This document shows positions 18,513 to 26,587 of a stretch of 49,408 nt of DNA, one piece after another (positions within the stretch are counted from its first letter, which is position 1; each line of letters starts with the position of its first letter). Origin of the DNA: Lysinibacillus sp. FJAT-14745 (GTDB lineage: Bacteria; Bacillota; Bacilli; Bacillales_A; Planococcaceae). Location: the NCBI RefSeq assembly GCF_001275675.1, contig NZ_LITM01000006.1, positions 180,382 through 229,789 on the forward strand. The letters are read 5' to 3'. Position numbers and translations under genes: made by a program. Under the pieces are notes generated by a model. The model saw nothing but the letters and a program-made list of their open reading frames with translations, did no database searches and was not told where the DNA came from.

Positions 18513-19880
18513 ATGCAAACAAATCGTTTTGTACTTGCAGGTACTGGCAGTGGGGTTGGTAAAACAACCTTTACCATTGGACTCATGAAAGCATTACAAG
18601 AAAAGGGCAAAATTGTGCAGGGCTTTAAATGTGGTCCCGATTATATTGACCCTACCTATCATACTGCCGTAACAGGAAGGGTATCGCGCAATATCGATAG
18701 CTGGATGTTTTCACAGGAAGCAGTGCGTGAAATTGTCGCGCGCGCAAGCAAAGATGCTGATGTTTCCATTATTGAAGGAGTTATGGGCTTTTATGATGGC
18801 AAAAGTCCGCTATCGGATGCTGGCTCTGCAGCAGACATTAGTGTTGTCACAGAGAGCCCTGTTATTTTAATTGTCAATTGTGCAAGTATGGCACGAAGTG
18901 TAGCAGCAGTTGTGAAAGGTTTTCAATTGTTGTCGGATCAACCGAATATCGTTGGTGTTATTGCCAACCAAGTTGGTAGTGTCGGTCACTATGAGATTGC
19001 GAAGGCTGCTATTGAGCAGGAATGTGGAATTCCTGTTATCGGCTATTTGAAGCGTGAGGAAGGGATTGATATTCCTAGTCGTCATTTAGGATTAGTCCCT
19101 GCAATCGAACGAGGAGAACTCGATACATTTTTTAATAAGCTAGGCTCTTTAATGGCAGAGACCATTGATTTAGATCAATTGCTTGCATTAACAAAGGCTC
19201 CTGTTCTACAAGAATCAGGACAACTATTTGCGGAACAACCATCTCAAAATATTTGCATTGCCGTAGCAAAGGATGCCGCGTTTAACTTTTATTATGAAGA
19301 GAATTTGGATTTACTGCGTGCAAAAGGAGCTAAGCTGCAATTTTTCTCCCCACTTGCGAATGAGCCTGTCCCAGCTGAAGCAGACGGATTGTATATAGGC
19401 GGAGGCTTCCCAGAGGAATTTGCAAATATTTTGGCGGAAAATTCGGAAGTTAAAAAGTCTATTCGTGAAGCAGTTGCCAAAGGTTTACCAACATTAGCTG
19501 AGTGTGGAGGCTTTATGTATTTGACGGAGGCTATTACGAATAGTAATGGTGACCGTTATGACATGGTTGGTGTTATTCCGGGAGAAGTAGCGATGCAAAC
19601 AAAACTAGCGGCTCTCGGCTACCGTGAAATTTTTGGCACACCAAATAATTTTTTAATTGGTACGGATGAAGAAGCAAAGGGGCATGAATTCCACTATTCA
19701 AAATATAGCGGGGCACATAATACACCGGCCTATGAAACGAAGGGGCGCTTTGGTAACAAACAAGAGGGTTACCAAGCAGGTAATTTAGTAGCTGGCTATA
19801 CGCATTTTCATTTTGTATCTAACCCAAAGCTTGTTGACAATTTGTTAACAGCTTGTAAGAAGGTGAAAAATCATGACTAA
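18513..19880 (+). CDS. cbiA: CbiA, cobyrinic acid a,c-diamide synthase
   Basis: A 455-residue glutamine-dependent amidotransferase that amidates the a and c side chains of cobyrinic acid using ATP. The N-terminal ATP-binding domain has AGTGSGVGKTTFTIGLM (7-23) and GFKCGPDYIDPTYH. The C-terminal class I glutaminase domain carries GLYIGGGFPEEFA and the nucleophile Cys in TLAECGGFMYLTE, with GHEFHYSKY near the end. AAGGAGG is eight bases before the ATG. It overlaps sirC by eight bases. Confidence 0.95.
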   Translation: MQTNRFVLAGTGSGVGKTTFTIGLMKALQEKGKIVQGFKCGPDYIDPTYHTAVTGRVSRNIDSWMFSQEAVREIVARASKDADVSIIEGVMGFYDGKSPLSDAGSAADISVVTESPVILIVNCASMARSVAAVVKGFQLLSDQPNIVGVIANQVGSVGHYEIAKAAIEQECGIPVIGYLKREEGIDIPSRHLGLVPAIERGELDTFFNKLGSLMAETIDLDQLLALTKAPVLQESGQLFAEQPSQNICIAVAKDAAFNFYYEENLDLLRAKGAKLQFFSPLANEPVPAEADGLYIGGGFPEEFANILAENSEVKKSIREAVAKGLPTLAECGGFMYLTEAITNSNGDRYDMVGVIPGEVAMQTKLAALGYREIFGTPNNFLIGTDEEAKGHEFHYSKYSGAHNTPAYETKGRFGNKQEGYQAGNLVAGYTHFHFVSNPKLVDNLLTACKKVKNHD

Positions 19881-20511
19881 TTATTTTCCTATTCATATTA
19901 ATGTTGAATATAAAACTGTAGTAATTGTTGGTGGAGGTCACGTTGCAACACAGAAGGTAGCATCATTGCTTCCAGCTAAAGCAAATATTGTCGTTGTTAG
20001 TCCAACTCTAGATGAATCATTACTGCCTCTTGCTGAGTCAGGGCAAATTACGTGGCGTGAAAAAGAATTTGAAGCGCGTGATTTAGATGATGCATCACTC
20101 ATCATTGCGGCGACAAATGATACGTCAGTAAATGATGCTGTACAAGAAGCAGCACAACATTGGCAGCTCATCAACCGCGCAGATGCACAGGCTGAAAGCG
20201 ACTTTATAACGCCAGCAACAGTGCGCCGTGGTCCTTTAGTGTTAACAGTTTCAACGTCAGGTGCCAGTCCAGCATTAGCGCGTAAAATCAAAGCTGATCT
20301 CGAAGAGCAATTTGATGACGTTTATGATGACTATGTATGCTTCCTACAGCAAGCACGTTTAATGATTGCTGCGAAGTTTGAAAAAGGTCCAGAAAGACGT
20401 AACGCTTTACAAGCATTACTTGAACCAAGCCTACTAGAATGGACACGTAATGGAGAGATTGATAGACGTGAAGCATTTTTACAACAAATACTGATGGGAG
20501 AAACGCGATGA
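19873..20511 (+). CDS. sirC: Precorrin-2 dehydrogenase (SirC / CysG-B type)
   Basis: A 212-residue NAD-dependent enzyme oxidising precorrin-2 to sirohydrochlorin, the CbiX substrate. The Rossmann motif is VVIVGGGHVATQKVASLL (16-33), followed by LIIAATNDTSVNDAV and TPATVRRGPLVLTVSTSGASPALA in separate conserved blocks. It lacks the SUMT half of enteric CysG; that activity is the next gene. The symbol could equally be cysG-B. It overlaps cobA by four bases. Confidence 0.92.
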   Translation: MTNYFPIHINVEYKTVVIVGGGHVATQKVASLLPAKANIVVVSPTLDESLLPLAESGQITWREKEFEARDLDDASLIIAATNDTSVNDAVQEAAQHWQLINRADAQAESDFITPATVRRGPLVLTVSTSGASPALARKIKADLEEQFDDVYDDYVCFLQQARLMIAAKFEKGPERRNALQALLEPSLLEWTRNGEIDRREAFLQQILMGETR

Positions 20512-21275
20512 AAGACGGAATAGTGTATTTAGTTGGAGCTGGACCAGGAGATCCAAAGCTCATTACAGTGTACGGGCTCGAATGTATTCAAAAGGCTGAT
20601 GTCATTGCATACGACCGTCTTGTGAACCCGAAATTGCTAGAGTATGCGAAAAAAGATGCTGAGCTTGTGTACTGTGGTAAATTACCTGGTAAGCATCACT
20701 TAATTCAAGATGAGATTCATACATTACTTGTCGAAAAAGCGCAGGAAGGCAAGATTGTCACACGTTTAAAGGGTGGCGATCCATTTGTTTTTGGTCGCGG
20801 TGCAGAGGAAGCGGAAATCTTAAAAAATCATGGTATTGCATATGAAATTGTACCTGGTATTACAGCAGGAATTGCTGCTCCGGCGTATGCTGGTATTCCT
20901 GTAACACACCGTGATTTTGCAACGAGCTTTGCCCTTGTAACGGGGCACGGTCGTGAAGAAAAAGGACAGGATTTTTTAAATTGGCCTGCCCTTGCAACAG
21001 GTATCGATACAGTCGCCTTTTATATGAGTGTTGGCAATATTGCTTATATTTCTAAAAAGCTCATTGAAAATGGTCGTAAAGCAACTACTCCTGTCGCCGT
21101 TATTGAGTGGGGAACAACAGAGCAACAGCGTACCATTACAGGACAGCTTGATGAAATTGCTAGCATTATTGAACGAGAAGGCTATCATAATCCTTCCATG
21201 ATTGTCGTTGGCGAAGTCGTCAAAGTACGTGAGAAAATTCAATGGTTTGAAGAGCGAGGACTTACCTTATCATAA
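20508..21275 (+). CDS. cobA: Uroporphyrinogen-III C-methyltransferase (SUMT)
   Basis: A 255-residue enzyme that methylates uroporphyrinogen III twice to give precorrin-2, the branch point to cobalamin and siroheme. Signatures are LVGAGPGDPKLITVYGLE (5-22), RLKGGDPFVFGRGAEEAE (about 85-102), VPGITAGIAAPAYAGIPVTHR, and NPSMIVVGEVV. The ATG overlaps the sirC stop. Forty bases separate it from the next gene. Confidence 0.95.
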   Translation: MKDGIVYLVGAGPGDPKLITVYGLECIQKADVIAYDRLVNPKLLEYAKKDAELVYCGKLPGKHHLIQDEIHTLLVEKAQEGKIVTRLKGGDPFVFGRGAEEAEILKNHGIAYEIVPGITAGIAAPAYAGIPVTHRDFATSFALVTGHGREEKGQDFLNWPALATGIDTVAFYMSVGNIAYISKKLIENGRKATTPVAVIEWGTTEQQRTITGQLDEIASIIEREGYHNPSMIVVGEVVKVREKIQWFEERGLTLS

Positions 21276-21315
21276 AGGGGTAAAATTCAAAGTTTGAGCA
21301 TAGGGAGGAAACAAC

Positions 21316-21876
21316 ATGACAGTAATTGAGGCTTTAAAAAATCGTCGAGCGATTCGCAATTACACGACACAGCCTGTTGAAAAAGAAAAAATCGAGCAAA
21401 TTTTACAAGCAGCAACTTATGCTCCAAATGACCGTATGCGTGAGCCTTGGCACTTTTATGTAATTCAAGACGATGCGATGAAACGCTATGAGGAAATGGC
21501 AAGTGCTTATTTACAGGAGCGATTCCCTACAAAGCCCAATTTAGTAGAAAGCTCATTAAAGGTTGTTCAAACAACGCCTGTTGCCATTGTAGTTACTGCA
21601 GATATTGTAGAAGGCGATGCAGATGCGACAGCAGATAATGTCTTTGCTGTAAGTAGTGCCATTATGTCTATGTGGCTTGCCGCCGAGGAGCTAGGGCTTG
21701 GCTTTGTATGGCGTACACGCGGAGTAGGGCTTGTTCATGATCCACGTATGCATACATTCATAGGTGCAAACGACTCACAAAAGGTAGTAGGAACGATCTT
21801 TATTGGCTATCCAGAAGAGCAGGAGCTTAAAGACAAGAAACGTACCCCGTTTGAAGAAAAAACAACATGGCTTTAA
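21316..21876 (+). CDS. cbiY: Nitroreductase-family flavoprotein (CbiY position)
   Basis: A 186-residue protein of the nitroreductase/FMN fold: VIEALKNRRAIRNYTTQPVEK at the N-terminus (FMN-phosphate Arg region), ATYAPNDRMREPWHFYVI, and WLAAEELGLGFVWRT. In Bacillus megaterium the corresponding operon position (between cysG-type genes and btuR) is cbiY. The family also includes BluB and cobalt-reducing enzymes. Reduction of Co(II) corrin before adenosylation by the next gene is plausible but inferred. AGGGAGG precedes the ATG. Confidence 0.75.
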   Translation: MTVIEALKNRRAIRNYTTQPVEKEKIEQILQAATYAPNDRMREPWHFYVIQDDAMKRYEEMASAYLQERFPTKPNLVESSLKVVQTTPVAIVVTADIVEGDADATADNVFAVSSAIMSMWLAAEELGLGFVWRTRGVGLVHDPRMHTFIGANDSQKVVGTIFIGYPEEQELKDKKRTPFEEKTTWL

Positions 21877-21890
21877 GGGAGGCTTGAAGA

Positions 21891-22427
21891 ATGGCAAGAA
21901 AAGGCTTGTTTTTAGTTTACACAGGTGAAGGGAAGGGCAAAACAACGGCTTCTCTTGGCGTCACATTGCGCGCAGTTGGTCGAGGACTTAATGTGCGTTA
22001 CATGCAATTTATTAAATCACCAGAACGTACATACGGAGAGCAAATTGCTCTTCGTAAGCTAGGCGTAGAAATGGAGCAAATGGGTATCGGCTTCACTTGG
22101 ACAAAAACACCCGAGGAGCATCGTGCTGCGTTAGCAAAGGCATGGAAAAAAACAAAGGCCGCCCTGCAAGACGACAGTATTGATGTACTCGTATTAGATG
22201 AGCTCAACAATGCGCTTGCTATAACAAAATTCCCAATCGATGATGTGCTCCCATTAGCCGAAGTCATTGAAGCTATTCAGCAGCGCCCATCTACAATGCA
22301 TTTAGTTGTAACAGGACGTAGCGCCAATCCAGCGCTAATTGCAATGGCCGATTTAGTATCAACAATCGATGCGACAAAACATTATTATGAAGAAGGAATT
22401 CCAGCTGTTAAAGGGCTAGAATTCTAA
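21891..22427 (+). CDS. cobO: Corrinoid adenosyltransferase CobO/BtuR
   Basis: A 178-residue CobA/CobO/BtuR-type ATP:cob(I)alamin adenosyltransferase that adds the upper adenosyl ligand. The P-loop is VYTGEGKGKTTASLG (9-23), then LRAVGRGLNVRYMQFIKS and VLVLDELNNAL (Walker B-like), and HLVVTGRSANPALI. This type is unrelated in fold to PduO. GGGAGG lies ten bases before the ATG. The gene is followed by the 21-bp repeat array. Confidence 0.94.
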   Translation: MARKGLFLVYTGEGKGKTTASLGVTLRAVGRGLNVRYMQFIKSPERTYGEQIALRKLGVEMEQMGIGFTWTKTPEEHRAALAKAWKKTKAALQDDSIDVLVLDELNNALAITKFPIDDVLPLAEVIEAIQQRPSTMHLVVTGRSANPALIAMADLVSTIDATKHYYEEGIPAVKGLEF

Positions 22428-22448
22428 TTTGATTCTCTCGTATCGGTG

Positions 22449-22822
22449 GGTACTCGCGCTTTCGGGGGAAATACCCGCGAAAGCAAGAAGAATACCCGCG
22501 CTTTGGAGGGAAATACCCGCGGAAGCAAGGAGAATACCCGCGCTTTGGAGGGAAATATCCGCGGAAGCGAGGAGAAACCCCGTCGCTTTGGAAGGAAATA
22601 CCCGCGGAAGCAAGGAGAATACCCGCGCTTTGGAAGGAAATACCCGCGAAAGCAAGAAGAATACCCGCGCTTTGGAGGGAAATACCCGCGGAAGCAAGAA
22701 GAATACCAGCGGAAGCAAGGAGAATACCCGCGCTTTGGAGTGAAATACCCGCGAAAGCAAGAAGAATACCCGCGCTTTGCAGTGAAATACCCGCGAAAGC
22801 AAGAGAAACCCCGCACTTCAAC
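22449..22822. repeat. 21-bp tandem repeat array (about 17 units) between cobO and cbiP
   Basis: Every unit begins with AATACCCGCG or a close variant, then has one of two 11-base endings: type A CTTTGGAGGGA or type B GAAGCAAGGAG (also AAAGCAAGAAG). A and B alternate along the array. One place breaks this (22681-22701 and 22702-22722 are both B). One A unit (22575-22596) carries an extra base. The A ending GCTTT can pair with the AAAGC of B, and CCGCGG in B is self-complementary, so the RNA could form many short hairpins. A perfect ribosome binding site for cbiP follows at once. Confidence 0.93.
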
Positions 22823-22846
22823 TATAAATAAAGGAGGGAAAAGACT

Positions 22847-24346
22847 ATGCCAGCAAAATCTATCATGATTCAAGGAACGGCTTCTGATGTAGGGAAAAGT
22901 ATGATTTGTACTGCGCTGTGCCGTATTTTATCTGATGATGGGCTAAAGGTAGTACCGTTTAAATCGCAAAATATGGCCCTTAATTCGTTCGTAACTCAAG
23001 ATGGCGGAGAGATTGGCCGTGCACAGGGTGTACAAGCAGAGGCAGCACGTGTTGTCGCAACTACTGATATGAATCCTATATTGCTTAAACCAAAGCAGGA
23101 TATGGTATCGGAAGTAATTGTTCATGGCAGACATTTTTTAAATATGGACGCCAAAAGCTATCGCAATCAATTCGTACAAGAAGCGATGCCGATCGTTGAA
23201 AAGTCTGTACGAACTTTACAAAATACATATGATGTTATTGTCCTTGAAGGAGCGGGAAGCCCGGCAGAAATCAATTTAAAGGATCGTGATATTGCAAATA
23301 TGCGCATGGCTCATTTAGCAGATGCAGCTGTTGTGCTAGTTGCAGATATCGATCGAGGTGGCGTATTTGCATCGATTGTTGGAACACTCGCATTACTTGA
23401 CGATGCAGAGCGTGCACGTGTAAAAGGGCTGATTATTAATAAGTTTAGAGGGATGCGTGAATTACTTGATGATGGTATTGAATGGGTAGAGCGAGAAACT
23501 GGCATTCCTGTACTTGGTGTTGTGCCGTATGTAGATGTCAATATTGAGGCTGAGGATTCGCTAGCACTATCTTCCTTACGCTTTAAAAAGCCAAAGTCTG
23601 GGGAATTCTCAGTGGATGTAGCTATGATTCGCTTGCCGCGCATTTCCAACTTTACGGATGTGGATCCATTTTTTGATGAGCCAGAGGTTGGTGTACGTTT
23701 AATTGGCAATGTCAATGAGCTTGGTACGCCTGACTTACTTATACTACCTGGAACAAAAAGTACGATGGATGATTTAGCGTGGTTAAAGGCACAAGGCTTC
23801 GATCAAGCGATAACTAATTTACGCGAACGAGGCACAAAAATTATAGGTATTTGTGGTGGCTTCCAAATGCTTGGCGAAACGTTACTAGACCCAGATGCAG
23901 TAGAAGGAAATGGTGATTCAGCGCAAGGTCTAGCATTATTACCAATGGAAACTGTTTTTATTGGCGATAAAAAAACAGTGCAAATGACAGGAACAAGAGG
24001 ACGAGATACGTTTACTGGCTATGAAATTCATCTTGGACGTACAAAAATTTTACGAGATGAAGTTTCACCATTTTTACAGCTTGCAGATGGGCGGGTAGAT
24101 GGGGCAGTGAGTACTGATGATCAAGTGATCGGAACATATTTCCACGGCTTATTCCATAATCGCATCTTTACACGACAGCTCATCAATGACATTCGCGTGA
24201 AAAAGGGGCTCGCTACTTTACCAAGCGATGTAAAAAGTGACGCAGAACGTAGAGAGGACGCTTACAATATGCTGGCAAAGCATGTGCGTGCGAATCTCGA
24301 TATGAAAAAAGTATACGAAATCATGAATATAGAGGTACCTGTATGA
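22847..24346 (+). CDS. cbiP: CbiP, cobyric acid synthase
   Basis: A 499-residue glutamine-dependent amidotransferase that amidates side chains b, d, e and g of adenosylcobyrinic acid a,c-diamide. The ATP-binding half has MIQGTASDVGKSMICTAL (6-24), FKSQNMALNSFVTQDGGEIG in blocks, and VLEGAGSPAEINL. The glutaminase half has LLILPGTKSTMDDL and the nucleophile Cys in IIGICGGFQMLGE, with GYEIHLGRT and GTYFHGLFHN carrying the His/Glu. AAAGGAGGG is eight bases before the ATG. It overlaps the next gene by four bases. Confidence 0.95.
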   Translation: MPAKSIMIQGTASDVGKSMICTALCRILSDDGLKVVPFKSQNMALNSFVTQDGGEIGRAQGVQAEAARVVATTDMNPILLKPKQDMVSEVIVHGRHFLNMDAKSYRNQFVQEAMPIVEKSVRTLQNTYDVIVLEGAGSPAEINLKDRDIANMRMAHLADAAVVLVADIDRGGVFASIVGTLALLDDAERARVKGLIINKFRGMRELLDDGIEWVERETGIPVLGVVPYVDVNIEAEDSLALSSLRFKKPKSGEFSVDVAMIRLPRISNFTDVDPFFDEPEVGVRLIGNVNELGTPDLLILPGTKSTMDDLAWLKAQGFDQAITNLRERGTKIIGICGGFQMLGETLLDPDAVEGNGDSAQGLALLPMETVFIGDKKTVQMTGTRGRDTFTGYEIHLGRTKILRDEVSPFLQLADGRVDGAVSTDDQVIGTYFHGLFHNRIFTRQLINDIRVKKGLATLPSDVKSDAERREDAYNMLAKHVRANLDMKKVYEIMNIEVPV

Positions 24347-25179
24347 CAAGAAAAGGACCGTTAGCCATTAATTATGAGGCATTATGGCAGGAAGGTATGA
24401 AGGATTGGCATGGTCATATGCCTGAAAGAATGGTCAATGATCAATTAGAGGAGCAGTTTTGGGCGCAGTCAATCGCACGTAAAAAGACAGGACAAACAGA
24501 TCCTTATGCTGCAAAAATTTTTCAAGAAATTAAAAAAAGTATTCAACCAGAGCATTCGGTATTGGAAATTGGTCCAGGCTGGGGCAATTATACATTTCCA
24601 TTAGCTGATCATGTGCGAAAGCTAACGTGTGTAGATAGCTCAGAAAGTATCCTTAGCTATTTAGAAAATTGCATGGAGGATCAGCAACATGTGTCTTATA
24701 TACATGCAAAATGGGAAAGCCTTGCTGAAGATGAGGTAGAAGCGCACGATATAGTCATCGGTGTCAATTGCTTTTATCGTATGTATGAAATCAAATCAGC
24801 ACTTTACCATATGAATCGTCTAGCTAAAAAGCGTGCTATTATTGGCATGACAACAGGACCGATTCAACCCCATTATGAAATTTTGTACGAAAAGTATGGC
24901 TACGATATTAAGTTTCCACGAAGAGATTATATAGAATTTTTAAACTTGCTCTATGAAATGGATATTTATGCAGATTGCAAAATCATCCCATTACAACGAG
25001 TGTATGAATATGAAAGCTATGAGCAGCTTGTTACAACACAAAGTAAAAAAATATTAAATAATACTTTTAATAGAGAGCATGTTGAGGAATCGCTCTTGCC
25101 GTTTATTGAGGAAAAGAACGGGCGTTATTATTATCGTCATGATTTCCATGCGGCACTCGTATCATGGGAGCCGAAATAA
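24343..25179 (+). CDS. Class I SAM-dependent methyltransferase, last gene of the cobalamin operon
   Basis: A 278-residue protein with the Rossmann methyltransferase motif I SVLEIGPGWGNYTFPL (about 68-83), the acidic loop end KLTCVDSS, and a motif IV-like HDIVIGVNCFYRMYE. The first 65 residues are rich in aromatic residues (NYEALWQEGMKDWHGHM). It is not one of the known corrin-ring methyltransferases, which have a different fold, except CbiT, which is already present. The ATGA overlap with cbiP and the terminator right after it show it is co-transcribed and coupled. Substrate unknown; lower-ligand or corrinoid modification, or salvage, are only guesses. Confidence 0.8.
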   Translation: MTRKGPLAINYEALWQEGMKDWHGHMPERMVNDQLEEQFWAQSIARKKTGQTDPYAAKIFQEIKKSIQPEHSVLEIGPGWGNYTFPLADHVRKLTCVDSSESILSYLENCMEDQQHVSYIHAKWESLAEDEVEAHDIVIGVNCFYRMYEIKSALYHMNRLAKKRAIIGMTTGPIQPHYEILYEKYGYDIKFPRRDYIEFLNLLYEMDIYADCKIIPLQRVYEYESYEQLVTTQSKKILNNTFNREHVEESLLPFIEEKNGRYYYRHDFHAALVSWEPK

Positions 25180-25184
25180 TTATG

Positions 25185-25222
25185 AAACCTTTGGACAAAA
25201 CTAGTGACCAAAGGTTTTTTTT
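25185..25222 (+). terminator. Terminator of the cobalamin biosynthesis operon
   Basis: The stem AAACCTTTGG (25185-25194) pairs with 25208-25217 over a 13-base loop and runs into eight or more Ts. It lies six bases past the methyltransferase stop. Confidence 0.9.
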
Positions 25223-25278
25223 ATTAGGAGCGATAGGGTACAATAAAGCGATATAGATATAGAAGTGAGGTGGCATAT

Positions 25279-26211
25279 GTGCAACTACATTTTTTAGGAA
25301 CAGGCGCAGGAATGCCTTCAAAGGACCGAAATACAAGTGCCCTAATGGTAAAGCTTTTAGATGAAGTGGGGGAAATGTGGCTTTTTGATTGTGGAGAGGC
25401 GACCCAACATCAAATTTTGCATACTTCGTTAAAGCCACGTAAAGTAACGAAAATATTTATTACACATTTACACGGCGACCATATTTTTGGATTACCTGGC
25501 TTTTTAAGCTCTCGTTCATTTCAAGGTGGGGATGAGCCATTAACGATATTTGGCCCACAAGGTTTACAGCAATGGATTGAGCAAACCTTAGCCTTGTCAA
25601 AGACGCATTTAACCTATCCATTACAATTTGTTGAAGTCCATGAAGGTGTAATTTATGAGGATGAACATTTTACAGTGAGTGCAAGTGAATTGCGACATGT
25701 AGTTCCATGCTTCGGTTACCGTATTGAGCAAAAGGATTTGCCTGGCGAACTGTTAATGGAAAAAGCACAAGCTCTTGGTGTTCCGAAAGGTCCTATGCTA
25801 GGACAATTAAAAGCTGGGAAAGATATTGAGCTCGCGGATGGCACCATTGTTTATGCGAAAGATGTTGTCGCTCCACCGAAAAAAGGCTTTACGCTCACTA
25901 TTTTAGGAGATACTAAATACTGTCCAGAGGCAATTTCATTGGCTAATGGAGCAGATATCGTTATTCATGAAGCGACCTTTGATGGTACTACGACAGATTT
26001 AGCAGCGAACTATGGACACGCTACAAATGTCGAGGCGGCAAAGGTGGCACAACAAGCAGAAGCCAATTATTTACTGCTAAACCATTTAAGTGCCCGCTTC
26101 CTACCTCGCGATTTACCACTATTTTTAGCGGAAGCACAAAAGATTTTCCCACAGACCTACTTAACATCCGATCAATTAGTGTTTACATGGCACAACAATA
26201 AATTATCCTAG
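25279..26211 (+). CDS. rnz: Ribonuclease Z
   Basis: A 310-residue metallo-beta-lactamase-fold endonuclease that matures tRNA 3' ends. The N-terminus is QLHFLGTGAGMPSKDRN. Zinc ligands are visible in HLHGDH (His63, His65, Asp67, His68), HVVPCFGYR, LGDTKYC and LLNHLSARF. The exosite region follows motif GMPLGQ-like GPMLGQLKAG. I chose GTG 25279 because GAGGTGG lies five bases upstream; an in-frame GTG three codons earlier falls inside that binding site. It is monocistronic, with a terminator on each side. Confidence 0.93.
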   Translation: MQLHFLGTGAGMPSKDRNTSALMVKLLDEVGEMWLFDCGEATQHQILHTSLKPRKVTKIFITHLHGDHIFGLPGFLSSRSFQGGDEPLTIFGPQGLQQWIEQTLALSKTHLTYPLQFVEVHEGVIYEDEHFTVSASELRHVVPCFGYRIEQKDLPGELLMEKAQALGVPKGPMLGQLKAGKDIELADGTIVYAKDVVAPPKKGFTLTILGDTKYCPEAISLANGADIVIHEATFDGTTTDLAANYGHATNVEAAKVAQQAEANYLLLNHLSARFLPRDLPLFLAEAQKIFPQTYLTSDQLVFTWHNNKLS

Positions 26212-26229
26212 AATAATATTGTCAATCAG

Positions 26230-26272
26230 AAAGAACCTTTTAGATGATACGTCATGTAAAAGGTTCTTTTAT
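26230..26272 (+). terminator. Terminator after rnz
   Basis: A perfect 13-bp stem (AAAGAACCTTTTA, 26230-26242, pairing with 26257-26269); the loop itself can extend the hairpin, and a T-rich tail follows. From here to the chemoreceptor start (26273-26587) the sequence is very AT-rich. I see a possible -10 (TATGAT, 26542-26547) but no convincing -35 and no gene. Confidence 0.85.
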
Positions 26273-26587
26273 TATAAATAGCACTATAAGACTAGTGTAT
26301 TTATTTCATTTATTATTAAATCTTTTTGTTTAAAGGCGTATTAATTATGGTGCTCTATTGTCTTTATACACTTTATTCTCTTTTGAGGAATTGTTTATAT
26401 TATAGTCTTTTTTATCTAAGCTTTTTCTCCTGATTCTAAAAATAAAACAATTGTTACGAATTTGTGACGATTTTTTTTATTATTAAAAATTATTATTGTA
26501 AATTCATAAGAAAAGTAATGAAACATTTAAAATTGATATTGTATGATGAAATGGAAATAATCGCATATTTTAGGGGGAATTGTCGAG

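Noticed and set aside
22449..22822. CRISPR array
   Set aside because: Units follow each other directly with no unique spacers, and no cas gene is present.
22408..22873. Five overlapping open frames on both strands (for example minus 22408-22821, plus 22446-22868)
   Set aside because: They arise because the 21-bp repeat has no stop codons and a period divisible by three. The peptides are simple repeats without a binding site or family match.
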